Shown: in pieces, positions 28,180 to 36,375 of the stretch
Layout of the letters: every line of letters begins with the position of its first letter
Numbering within the stretch: the stretch's first letter is position 1
Assembly: GCF_000332195.1 (NCBI RefSeq)
Contig: NZ_KB235922.1
Span: 5,429,322-5,493,321, forward strand
Reading direction: 5' to 3'
DNA from: Pleurocapsa sp. PCC 7319
Lineage (GTDB): Bacteria > Cyanobacteriota > Cyanobacteriia > Cyanobacteriales > Xenococcaceae
DNA: 64,000 nt
Position numbers and translations under genes: made by a program
Notes under the pieces: generated by a model
What the model saw: the letters and a program-made list of their open reading frames with translations, nothing else
What the model was told of the DNA's origin: nothing
The model's database searches: none

Positions 28180-28327
28180 CTGAAGGACGCTACGCGCCCG
28201 AAAAAGAAAATGAGAAACTGGGTAGGCAGTCCTGATCCCCTAAGAGAGGTATTTTAGCATCAAGACCGAAGCGACAATGGTGTGAAAGCGCCCGATCATC
28301 AGCCTGGTTCCTGGGAGAGAGAAATAG
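28180..28327. other. GC-richer non-coding block, possible structured RNA or leader
   Basis: About 150 bases that stand out from the AT-rich spacers by G/C content and several short complementary blocks. It lies directly upstream of the glycosyltransferase start, on whose transcript it would be a leader. No known riboswitch or small-RNA signature could be recognised. Confidence 0.3.
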
Positions 28328-28368
28328 AAAAAAAGCGATCGCTCAATAAACTTTTCTAAGCGATCGCT
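28328..28368 (-). terminator. Terminator after hcp built from two HIP1 palindromes
   Basis: Read on the minus strand, AGCGATCGCT (28359-28368) and a second AGCGATCGCT (28334-28343) flank a 15-base loop and are followed by seven T residues. Position is 61 bases beyond the hcp stop. Each arm is itself a self-complementary HIP1 core. Confidence 0.75.
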
Positions 28369-28428
28369 GTTATTTATATATATTATCTTAGATTTGAATT
28401 AGCCTATGACCAAAAGCTAATCAATGTT

Positions 28429-30078
28429 TTAGCCCAAACAAGCTGCTAAATCGGCATCAGGAGTAGTAATGGGTTGCAAGTTGTATTTCTCTGATAAAAG
28501 CTGCAAGACATTAGCTGAGAGAAAAGCGGGAATTGTCGGTCCCAGACGAATGTCTTTAATTCCTAGATAAAGTAAAGTTAGTAATACAGCAACAGCTTTT
28601 TGTTCGTACCAAGAAAGAATCATTGATAAGGGAATTTCGTTAACTCCTACCTTAAAAGCATTAGCCAAAGCGACTGCAATTTGTATTGCGGAATAAGCAT
28701 CGTTACACTGTCCTACATCTAGCAGGCGAGGTATACCTTCGATATCACCCATTTCTTTGTCAAAGAAACGGAATTTACCGCAGGCAAGGGTCAACACTAC
28801 ACAATCATCAGGTACTTTATCGACGAATTCAGCATAGTAATTACGGTCTGGTTTTGCCCCATCACAGCCACCCACTAAGAAGAAGTGGCGTATTTTACCT
28901 TGTTTGACAGCATCAATCACTCTATCGGCGACTCCTAAAACAGCATTGCGAGCAAAACCTGTAGTAACCTGGCGATATTCTGATTCTTCACTAAATCCTG
29001 GTAATTCTTGCGCTTTTTTAATTACAGGGGTAAAGTCTATACTGTCATCTGCTTTTGTAGGGAGATAATTCAAACCAGCATACCCCACAGGTCCTAAAGT
29101 AAATAGTTTATCTTCATAATGTTCGTGAGGGGGCATGAGGCAGTTAGTAGTAATTACAACTGCGCCAGGAAATTTAGCAAAGTCCTTAGTTTGGTTTTGC
29201 CAAGCAGTACCAAAATGTCCGTAGAAATGAGGATATTTTGCTTTAAGTTTGGGATAACCATGAGCGGGTAATAATTCTCCATGAGTATATACGGTAATCT
29301 CTTTATCTACAGTCTGCTTGAGGATCGCTTCTAACTGCTTAATATCATGTCCCGAAACTAAAATCGCCTTACCTGGTGTATGATTCAAAGGAACGGCAGT
29401 AGGTACGGGATGACCATAAGTGCCAGTATGCCCAGCATCGATTAATTCCATGGCTCTTAGGTTGATTTTGCCGATCTCCAGAGCCAAGTTCACCCATTCT
29501 TCTAGACTCAAATCCTGACTGTCGATAGTAGCTAATACCTGCTGAACAAATTGATATACAGTCTCGTCTTCCTGACCTAATTCATAGGCATGGAAAGTAT
29601 AGGAAGCCGCCCCCTTAACACCATAGAGAGCAGTCAGTTTAAGAGAAAAGATATCTACATTGGCTCCCGACTGACCGATTAATTCTAAATTAAAATTTTG
29701 TCCCTGCTCGACCAGGCTTTCATTGTAATCTGGTTCATAGCTCGATATTGCCGACCAAGTAATAGGCGTGTCCACTACTTGCTGAATTTGAGCTTTTAAA
29801 TCTTCTCTGAGGGCGATCGCTTGTTTAATATATTTAGTAAATCTTTTCTGATCAAAGTTGACATTAGTCATAGTTGCAAACAAAGATTCGCAGGTAAAGC
29901 GATCAACCTCTCTAGTGTTGATCGCCAATTCTTTCGCCTGAAGCACCACAGGGGCAATTCCTCGCAAACAATAGACTAATAAATCTTGTACCGCATTTAC
30001 TTGAGGACTTTTACCGCAAGCACCCCATTGATGACAGCCATTTCCGCTAGCAGTTTGTTCACATTGTTCGCAAAACAT
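28429..30078 (-). CDS. hcp: Hybrid cluster protein / hydroxylamine reductase
   Basis: 549 residues. The N-terminal cysteines C3, C6, C15 and C21 in CEQCEQTASGNGCHQWGACG bind the cubane cluster. Ligands of the hybrid 4Fe-2S-2O cluster are recognisable in SGHDIKQLE, HGELLPAHGYP, TTNCLMPPHE, VGGCDGAKPDR and LACGKFRF. Known activities of the family are NO reduction, hydroxylamine reduction and protein S-nitrosylation. Usually an NADH oxidoreductase (Hcr) is adjacent; here the upstream partners are a cupin-globin fusion (118 bases away) and a methyltransferase on the same strand. Confidence 0.96.
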   Translation of the reverse strand: MFCEQCEQTASGNGCHQWGACGKSPQVNAVQDLLVYCLRGIAPVVLQAKELAINTREVDRFTCESLFATMTNVNFDQKRFTKYIKQAIALREDLKAQIQQVVDTPITWSAISSYEPDYNESLVEQGQNFNLELIGQSGANVDIFSLKLTALYGVKGAASYTFHAYELGQEDETVYQFVQQVLATIDSQDLSLEEWVNLALEIGKINLRAMELIDAGHTGTYGHPVPTAVPLNHTPGKAILVSGHDIKQLEAILKQTVDKEITVYTHGELLPAHGYPKLKAKYPHFYGHFGTAWQNQTKDFAKFPGAVVITTNCLMPPHEHYEDKLFTLGPVGYAGLNYLPTKADDSIDFTPVIKKAQELPGFSEESEYRQVTTGFARNAVLGVADRVIDAVKQGKIRHFFLVGGCDGAKPDRNYYAEFVDKVPDDCVVLTLACGKFRFFDKEMGDIEGIPRLLDVGQCNDAYSAIQIAVALANAFKVGVNEIPLSMILSWYEQKAVAVLLTLLYLGIKDIRLGPTIPAFLSANVLQLLSEKYNLQPITTPDADLAACLG

Positions 30079-30196
30079 AATTTATTTCTCCGAAGTTAAA
30101 AGTCAAGGAAGGTAACAATTAGCCATTAGCCCTTCGGGTTCAGCACTTTGCTCAAGTCGGGGAACCCGCCCAACGCAAGTGCTTCACCATTAGCTA

Positions 30197-30985
30197 TTAG
30201 CTATTAACAGTTTGATATATTTGTTGTTCTCGATTAATAAACACATCAGCTAATACTTTGTAGGCTTCAGCCCAAGCGGTCATAACTTCTTCTGTTGCGT
30301 CATCACCTAAAACTTCTTTGATTGCTTGCAATAAACATTCCCCCACTATGGGATATTGTTCTGGTAAAACGTTGGTTTTTACGTGACGATGGGCAATTTT
30401 TTCTACCATTGCTTTTAATGCTTCGAGATCGTCAATATGAATCGCATAGCTATAGACGGCAGTAGCAAGTTTAGCTGGTTGAGAACCATTAGCTTGGGCA
30501 GACATATCAAATTGTGCTTTCACTTCTGGATATTTGTGAAACATAATTTCGTACATCCGAGTAGTAATTGTTTTACCGTGTTTTCTAAGAATAGGAGCGG
30601 TAAATTTGATGATATTAATAGTTTTTTGGTTGATTTTCTTTTTTTCTGGAGAATGTTCTGATAAAGCGAGAACAAATGCTAGATTTTGCTGGGCTTGTAC
30701 TGCGTGAGGTGCATTTGCGGGCATAAACACAAATACCCCTGGAGAGAGAGCAATATCTTGCCCTTCTAAATTGAGATTTCCTGTACCTTCCACCACAGTT
30801 ACGACAGCGTTACGGGTAGAAGTGTGTTCGTCGATTTCTGTCCCTGCTGCCAAACAAAACAAACTATATTGGCTGTTATTATCTTTGAGTAAAACTTTAC
30901 TGAGAATGCCACTGGTCGGATATTCAATTAAATCCTGCAAAGTAGCAGTAAATGAATTGTTAGATGATGCAACTGAGGTATTCAT
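30197..30985 (-). CDS. Cupin-globin fusion protein (flavohaemoglobin-type globin without reductase)
   Basis: 262 residues. Residues about 15-110 form a small cupin with candidate metal ligands His 54 (IDEHTSTR), Glu 66 and His 94 (NAPHAV). Residues about 117-258 are a globin closely following the Hmp flavohaemoglobin haem domain. Comparison by eye gives B10 Tyr 145, E7 Gln 169, proximal His 201, Tyr 211 and Glu 253, matching Tyr29, Gln53, His85, Tyr95 and Glu135 of E. coli Hmp, all known to matter for NO dioxygenation. The FAD/NAD reductase part is absent. The neighbour hcp supports a role in nitrogen-oxide chemistry. The cupin's ligand is unknown. Confidence 0.88.
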   Translation of the reverse strand: MNTSVASSNNSFTATLQDLIEYPTSGILSKVLLKDNNSQYSLFCLAAGTEIDEHTSTRNAVVTVVEGTGNLNLEGQDIALSPGVFVFMPANAPHAVQAQQNLAFVLALSEHSPEKKKINQKTINIIKFTAPILRKHGKTITTRMYEIMFHKYPEVKAQFDMSAQANGSQPAKLATAVYSYAIHIDDLEALKAMVEKIAHRHVKTNVLPEQYPIVGECLLQAIKEVLGDDATEEVMTAWAEAYKVLADVFINREQQIYQTVNS

Positions 30986-31107
30986 AACTTTACAGACTCG
31001 TATTTATTTAATCTGTAGGGTGAACGGCGGTTTTTCCCTACCAATGAACAATTCAAAGACGTAAAATTTAGTGTCTCTAATTAAGGACGGGCGTAAGGCT
31101 TGTGCCC

Positions 31108-31881
31108 CTACGTAACTTTTGCCCAAAAAACGATGTAGCCGATACGATCGCGCTGCTCTTGAAAAGTGCGACGCATTTGTAAGACTCTTTGACGCAAATT
31201 GGAATTAAATAAAATATTCCAGACAATTTTGACAGTTCCTAACAAACCTTCATCCCGCACCATCTGACCTAAATTAAGCAATCCCATCTCATCTGCTTTC
31301 CATTGCTGCACATTTAAACCCGCCTCTCTACAAGCTGATTCCCATTCTTCGAGTGTTAAAGGATTAGCATTAACCCGAATTGTTTGAGATAGACTTTTAC
31401 GTACTTCCCACTCATTACTGCGAACAAGCATTTCATGGGAAAGAAACTTACCCCCAGGCTGAAGATGGTATTTAATTGCCGACAATATCTTGGATTTACC
31501 TACATCAGATTGCATAGTTAGGATGGCTTCAGCCAAGACATAATCAAACTTGTCTGTAATCTTATCTAACTGAAAGATATCTCCCTCAATAATTGTCACC
31601 CGATCTTGTAAACCAGCCGCCTTAATCTTTTCCTGAGCTTTGGCTACGCTATCTGGGTTTTTCTCAACTCCCACCACGCGGACGTTAAATCTTTTGGCTA
31701 ATGCGATCGCGCTTTCCCCAAAGCTAGCTGCCAATTCTAATACAGTATCTCCTGGTTGGAAATCAGCCCAAGTAAACAGTTGTTCTGTGGCAGCTTTTCC
31801 TCCAGGGCGCAATATCTTCTTTCCTGCCGCTGCTAGTACTTGATGACCAGGGGCAGTAGCAAAATTGAGAGTGGCTGTCAT
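31108..31881 (-). CDS. Class I SAM-dependent methyltransferase
   Basis: 257 residues. The SAM-binding core is VLELAASFGESAIALAK near residue 42 (a slightly atypical glycine loop), the acidic strand end VVGVEKNP, and IIEGDIFQL. The C-terminal part holds a helical substrate region. It is first in a same-strand series with the cupin-globin gene (122 bases) and hcp. The substrate is not evident. Small-molecule or quinone-type methylation is possible. Confidence 0.85.
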   Translation of the reverse strand: MTATLNFATAPGHQVLAAAGKKILRPGGKAATEQLFTWADFQPGDTVLELAASFGESAIALAKRFNVRVVGVEKNPDSVAKAQEKIKAAGLQDRVTIIEGDIFQLDKITDKFDYVLAEAILTMQSDVGKSKILSAIKYHLQPGGKFLSHEMLVRSNEWEVRKSLSQTIRVNANPLTLEEWESACREAGLNVQQWKADEMGLLNLGQMVRDEGLLGTVKIVWNILFNSNLRQRVLQMRRTFQEQRDRIGYIVFWAKVT

Positions 31882-32178
31882 GAGTCATATCCAAAGTCGA
31901 TACTCTTACTCTGACATTAAGTTCGAGTCTCGTCTTTGAGGTAGCTCATGTTTAGAGGTAAAGTTTTGTGTGTTTTTTTTGTTGGATGTAAAAAGTGCGA
32001 TCCCCTCTCAAAATTCATGAAATGTAATTGTTTTTTTTGAATCGAGAGGGCTTCTGACTCCTCTAGCACCGAGATTCAAGACATGAGTAATTCCTAAAAT
32101 CATGGTGTTATCCCTCATGACTATCGGATAATGCTTTGTATGATGAAATTAGACTGGACTTATACATTTGAATTAATA
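31882..32178. other. Intergenic DNA before the accessory island
   Basis: About 300 bases between the methyltransferase start and the proposed left boundary of the restriction-modification cassette. It should contain the promoter of the methyltransferase-globin-hcp series. No ORF or clear repeat seen. Confidence 0.4.
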
Positions 32179-32185
32179 GTTAGCT
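32179..32185 (+). other. Candidate left boundary of the restriction-modification cassette (GTTAGCT)
   Basis: GTTAGCT lies 59 bases before the endonuclease ATG. It is the exact reverse complement of AGCTAAC at 34529-34535, the outer arm of the attC-like site at the other end. In integron cassettes the first bases of the cassette match that arm in this way. Confidence 0.4.
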
Positions 32186-32243
32186 ACCCATAAGGTGATA
32201 ATTAGGCACAATAAGCTAAAAAAGAAAATTATTAGGATTTTTG

Positions 32244-33266
32244 ATGCAATATAATCGAGATATTGACGATTTAGAGAATAATGCTGTTTTATGGTGGCCT
32301 GAACACCTTAATGAAATGAATGCCGCAATCAGTGTTATCCCAAAATTATTAAAGACACAGGATGATTTCCTTAAAATCATTTCGTTGTCAAAAAACTCAC
32401 CTTTTCAAGTATTTGATGTAATTTCTGCTTCGAGATTTCCAGCAAATTTGTTCTTAAAACATCTATGTGTATTAGCAGATTATGGAGGTGAGCCTATTCA
32501 GCGTTTAGGCAGGTCGTTTGAATCAGTTTTTCAGTCCAAAAATGATGAGTATGTTATTGATTTTATTTGGAACTCAAAAAATTACCAGTATATCTTTAAG
32601 TCACTTCCTGTTCGTGGGCTAGGAAACAAAAAGCTATTTATTGACGGCGATGGACTAATAGAGAAAAAAGAGCTTTCAGATGTATACAAGGATATGATTG
32701 TATTGTTAATGTTTGGCTCAACATCAACAGTTAGTGAAGAAGCGGGTCTGGCAGCATGTGAAATTGGAACATTACTTGGAAAAGCTGAAATACTAGAAAA
32801 GTATGTAAAAGAACGCTACATAAATGTGAGCAGAATAACTGGTGGAGCAACAGCCAATTCATTAGGGCAGTTAGCACAAAAAGAAGTTGTTAATTTTCTT
32901 TCACTCTCTCTTGGACAAGATTATACTGTCTCAAGCAATGGATATATAGAACTAGATGGGTACAACAAAGATGGTGGGATGCCTTTTGATGTGGTTGTAG
33001 AAAAAGGAAATAAAAAAATCGGTATCGAAATTAGTTTTCAAGTAACAACGAATAGCACAATTGAGCGTAAATCTGGACAAGCAGCAGATCGAATGAAGTT
33101 AATGCACTCAAATGGATACAAAATCGCGTATATCTTAGATGGAGCCGGTAATTTTCAAAGAAGGTCAGCAGTATCAACAATCTGTAGAAATAGTGATTGC
33201 ACTGTGGCTTACACAGATAGCGAGTTTTCAGTATTATCAAAATGGATAGGTGAAGAGCTTGATTAA
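32244..33266 (+). CDS. Probable type II restriction endonuclease
   Basis: 340 residues from the ATG at 32244, behind TAGGA. A TTG one codon upstream is less likely. No close family was recognised by eye. The C-terminal third contains MPFDVVVE, then KKIGIEISFQV, an acidic-hydrophobic-E-x-S pattern that fits a PD-(D/E)XK-like nuclease core. The gene overlaps the downstream C5 methyltransferase by 17 bases, the usual organisation of a type II system. The DNA is more AT-rich than the flanking genes to the right. The recognition site is unknown. Function is inferred chiefly from context. Confidence 0.75.
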   Translation: MQYNRDIDDLENNAVLWWPEHLNEMNAAISVIPKLLKTQDDFLKIISLSKNSPFQVFDVISASRFPANLFLKHLCVLADYGGEPIQRLGRSFESVFQSKNDEYVIDFIWNSKNYQYIFKSLPVRGLGNKKLFIDGDGLIEKKELSDVYKDMIVLLMFGSTSTVSEEAGLAACEIGTLLGKAEILEKYVKERYINVSRITGGATANSLGQLAQKEVVNFLSLSLGQDYTVSSNGYIELDGYNKDGGMPFDVVVEKGNKKIGIEISFQVTTNSTIERKSGQAADRMKLMHSNGYKIAYILDGAGNFQRRSAVSTICRNSDCTVAYTDSEFSVLSKWIGEELD

Positions 33267-34617
33267 ATTTATTGACTTATTTGCTGGTACAGGTGGCATA
33301 CGTTTGGCTCTAGAACAGGCTTGTAGTGATTTTGGTATTGAAACAGAATGTGTATATAGCTCTGAAATTGATAAAAATGCATGTCTGTCTTATGAGTTAA
33401 ATTTTGGAGTTAATCCCTATTCTGATATTACTAAAGTTAATGAATTTCCAGATTTTAATTTCTTGTTAGCTGGTTTTCCTTGCCAAGCATTTTCTTATGC
33501 AGGTAAGCGTAAGGGATTTGGCGATACAAGAGGAACATTATTTTTTGATGTAGAAAGAATATTAAAACAAAAAAAACCAAACTATTTTCTGCTAGAAAAT
33601 GTAAGGGGGTTAGTTACGCATGATAAAGGTCGAACATTTAAAACGATAAAAGACAGCCTTGAGAGTATTGGTTATTCAGTTAGCTATTTGCTTCTTAACT
33701 CAAGTAATTTTGATGTGCCGCAAAATAGAGTCAGAATTTATATTGTCGGCGTTCTGAATCAACCTGTTAAATTAACACTTAACAGCGACCTTGGGGCTGC
33801 TGACACTCATAAATTCAAAAAAAAATCGAAATATATACAAATATCTTTATTCGGCGAAGAACAAGAAAAAGCTGTTACCGTAAGAGATATTCTAGAATCA
33901 GATCCAGATCAAAAGTATAATTGTTCTCTTGATTTTGTTGAAAAATTAAGAAAAGTAGTTGGAAATGATTTTACGAATTTACATGGCTATAGATTGATAG
34001 ATTATAGAGGTGGCAAATCTTTACACTCATGGGAGCTTGGTGTAAAAGGTGACTGTACTCCACAAGAAGTGGAATTCATGAATTTACTTATCTCAAATCG
34101 AAGAAAAAAGATATTTGGAACGCATCAAGATGGAAAAAGTTTGACAAAGGAACAAATATTAACCTTTTACCATGAAAATGATTTCTCTAAAGTAACAAAA
34201 TCATTGATAAATAAAGGATATTTAAGCTGTTATGACAATAAATACAACCCTGTTTGCGGCAATATGTCTTTTGAGGTTTTTAAATTTCTTGATCCTGATG
34301 GAATATCAATCACACTTACTGCATCAGATGCAAATAGATTAGGTGTTGTACAAAATAATATCCCAAGACGCATAACTCCAAGAGAATGCGCAAGATTACA
34401 GGGGTATCCAGATACGTATAAATTACTAGATAATGATAATGCTGTTTATAAACAAATGGGGAATGGGGTATCAGTTCCTGTTGTCAAAGCAGTTTTGAGC
34501 AATTTCATCGAGCACAATTACGCACAGCAGCTAACAAAAGCAACCAGCGGACAGTCAAAAGCTTACCGCTCGTTATTCGGTATACAGCTTCTTCCTGCCG
34601 CTGATGCAATGCGTTAA
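33250..34617 (+). CDS. DNA (cytosine-5) methyltransferase
   Basis: 455 residues from a GTG start inside the endonuclease gene. C5-methylase motifs appear in order: FIDLFAGTGGIRLAL (I), GFPCQAFSYAGKRKGFGD with the catalytic Cys (IV), FLLENVRGL (VI), QNRVRIYIVG (VIII), RRITPRECARLQGYP (IX region) and YKQMGNGVSVPVV (X). The target-recognition region lies about 190-340. The last 25-30 residues are encoded by the attC-like sequence at the 3' end, and the stop codon lies in its terminal GTTAA, so the coding frame runs through the recombination site. It protects host DNA against the upstream nuclease. Confidence 0.95.
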   Translation: MKSLIKFIDLFAGTGGIRLALEQACSDFGIETECVYSSEIDKNACLSYELNFGVNPYSDITKVNEFPDFNFLLAGFPCQAFSYAGKRKGFGDTRGTLFFDVERILKQKKPNYFLLENVRGLVTHDKGRTFKTIKDSLESIGYSVSYLLLNSSNFDVPQNRVRIYIVGVLNQPVKLTLNSDLGAADTHKFKKKSKYIQISLFGEEQEKAVTVRDILESDPDQKYNCSLDFVEKLRKVVGNDFTNLHGYRLIDYRGGKSLHSWELGVKGDCTPQEVEFMNLLISNRRKKIFGTHQDGKSLTKEQILTFYHENDFSKVTKSLINKGYLSCYDNKYNPVCGNMSFEVFKFLDPDGISITLTASDANRLGVVQNNIPRRITPRECARLQGYPDTYKLLDNDNAVYKQMGNGVSVPVVKAVLSNFIEHNYAQQLTKATSGQSKAYRSLFGIQLLPAADAMR

Positions 34618-34618
34618 A
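34529..34618 (+). repeat. Integron attC-like recombination site
   Basis: The outer arms CTAAC (34531-34535) and GTTAA (34613-34617) pair imperfectly, with one G-T. The inner arms AGCGGACAG (34545-34553) and CTGCCGCT (34595-34602) pair with one extra unpaired base on the left arm, as in attC sites. The end GTTAAAT fits the GTTRRRY core. Total span is about 90 bp, within the attC range. No integron integrase is in the window. Confidence 0.55.
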
Positions 34619-34880
34619 TTTTCTGGCTTTGCTAAATCTAACAATCTCTGTCATCTATCCTGCTTAGGAAGTTCTTGTAATATAAGACAATCTATAAAAG
34701 TTCTATTCACCTTGTTTTGATTAGCGATCTTGCCAAGCCAGATACTCAGGTGTTGTGTACAATGGTACACTTTGCGATCTCGGCGAAGTCGAGGGGCTGC
34801 GTGATCGCAATTAGCCCAAACCTCTAAAACTCCGAATCGAGTTAATAAGAATCTAAGCTAAAAAAGCGATCGCATTTTGG
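34619..34880. repeat. Intergenic repeat family A, copy 1
   Basis: Starts immediately after the attC-like end with TTTTCTGGCTTTGCTAA. It shares long blocks with copy 2 (36029-36268), for example TGTCATCTATCCTGCTTA and TTAGCGATCTTGCCAA, roughly four of five bases identical overall. The second half carries a small GC-rich palindromic insert (TTTGCGATCTCGGCGAAG...GATCGCAA) that also occurs in copy 3. No coding potential. Together with 34881-35098, also non-coding, it fills the gap before the carbonic anhydrase gene. Confidence 0.75.
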
Positions 34881-35098
34881 TTCTTACTGCGTCAATCTGT
34901 AAATCTTAACTTTTGCTTGAGAACTTCATTATACAAATTAAAGCTTGATTTTAAGTAGATGCAGCTACATTTTCTTTTACGGCTAAATGAGTTAAAAATT
35001 ATTCAATTTCTTTTCCTCCCATTTCTTGAGGATGCCGCTTATTATGAAATATGATGTAACGTTTAATCCAATTTAACGTAGCTTTTTTCAATTTTATA

Positions 35099-35240
35099 GG
35101 AATAATGCTTAAGACGAATAACATCACTAACTTGTTCAAGCAGTTTTTTAGGCGGTTTTTCCCCGGAATGATATCCCAAAAAATTCTGGATATTATACTT
35201 ATTTGGCATGATATCCAGAAAGTTTCTCGATATCGGACTA
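35099..35240. repeat. Intergenic repeat family B, copy 1
   Basis: Begins AATAATGCTTAAGACGAATAAC, then CATCACTAACTTGTTCAAGCAG, then ATGATATCC-type half-palindromes and GATATCCAGAAAGTTTCTCGATATC. It closely matches copy 3 at 44691-45073 and more loosely copy 2 at 36952-37058. It ends about 65 bases before the carbonic anhydrase start. A short ORF through it is a chance frame. Confidence 0.75.
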
Positions 35241-35306
35241 TCTCAATGGAACGGACTTCTTCCACTCATCTCGCCACCGATATGCCGCTGAGCCCTGCCC
35301 AGGATC

Positions 35307-35990
35307 TTGAGAAGAACAAGCATTGCGATCCTATTTTTATATCTCGCATCGTCTATGACCCTTCCTGTTAACACTTCCAACGCGCAGAAAAAAAATGCTA
35401 TTGATGCTATAGAGGCGCTGAAACAACTCCAAGCCGGAAATGCCAGATTCGTTGCGGACCGACCGCGCCACCCACATGCGAAAACCGATTGGCGACAAGC
35501 ATTAGAGAAAGGACAACATCCGTTCGCGGTCGTCCTCGGTTGTAGCGACTCCCGGGTCCCGCCCGAACTGATCTTCGATCAGGGATTCGGTGATCTATTC
35601 ATCGTCCGTGTCGCTGGAAACGTTGTTGACGTTGACGTGACCGCAAGCGTCGAATACGCGATTGATCATCTCGACACGCAGCTAGTCATTGTGATGGGTC
35701 ATTCAAATTGCGGCGCTGTCACGGCTACGCTGGACCATCTTTCAAACGACGAAGGTGAACCAGCAGAAGTGGTTTCTTTGCTATACCGAATTGAACCCGC
35801 AATTGTCGGAATCCCCAAAAACCTGTCTCGCCAAAAACAGATCGCTCACGCAGTAAAGCGTAACGTTGAACTTGCCGTTCGCCGTCTTTCCCACGTTCCC
35901 GACTTGCGCCGCAGGGTAACAACTGGCAAAATCAAGATTGTCGGTGGGGTCTACGATATGCACACCGGCAAAGTCAATTTTATCGATTGA
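35307..35990 (+). CDS. Beta-class carbonic anhydrase with signal peptide
   Basis: 227 residues from a TTG start, giving RRTSIAILFLYLASS as a signal-like N terminus cut near SNAQ; an internal ATG at 35355 would give a cytoplasmic form. Zinc ligands and the Asp/Arg dyad are visible in LGCSDSRVPPE and GHSNCGAV. It catalyses reversible CO2 hydration. The signal suggests a periplasmic enzyme, unlike the carboxysomal CcaA. Codon use and G/C content are visibly higher than in its neighbours, and it is flanked by repeats A and B, so lateral acquisition is likely. Confidence 0.9.
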   Translation: MRRTSIAILFLYLASSMTLPVNTSNAQKKNAIDAIEALKQLQAGNARFVADRPRHPHAKTDWRQALEKGQHPFAVVLGCSDSRVPPELIFDQGFGDLFIVRVAGNVVDVDVTASVEYAIDHLDTQLVIVMGHSNCGAVTATLDHLSNDEGEPAEVVSLLYRIEPAIVGIPKNLSRQKQIAHAVKRNVELAVRRLSHVPDLRRRVTTGKIKIVGGVYDMHTGKVNFID

Positions 35991-36028
35991 CCACATACTC
36001 GCCGACAAAATGCGGCATAACTCAATTG

Positions 36029-36268
36029 TTTTCTATCTTTGCTAACATCTAATAATCTTTGTCATCTATCCTGCTTAAGAAATGCTTGTAATACAAGGTA
36101 ATCTACAAAGGTTGTATTCACCTTCCTTTAATTAGCGATCTTGCCAAACCAGATACTACGCGATCGTAATCACCCAAAACCTCTAACACTCTAAATTGAG
36201 AAATTGAGTTCAGAAGAATTTGAGAGAAAAAAAGCGATTACTTATGGCATAGCCTAAGGATCGCATTC
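36029..36268. repeat. Intergenic repeat family A, copy 2
   Basis: Follows the carbonic anhydrase stop by 38 bases, beginning TTTTCTATCTTTGCTAACATCTAA, and is collinear with copy 1, but without the GC-rich palindromic insert of copy 1. The spacer 35991-36375 contains only this repeat and a short AT-rich leader of the next gene. Confidence 0.75.
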
Positions 36269-36375
36269 GAGAAAATTACTCAAATTAAAACAGTTTAGTC
36301 TCCGATTTAGCTAATGTTTAAAAGTAAAGTTTGCTTAACTCTTAGAAAAGTAACAAAAGCAAAAAAGTAAGGCAT

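Noticed and set aside
35105-35371. An 88-codon frame on the plus strand overlapping repeat B copy 1
   Set aside because: It lies mostly in repeat DNA and ends inside the carbonic anhydrase gene in another frame.
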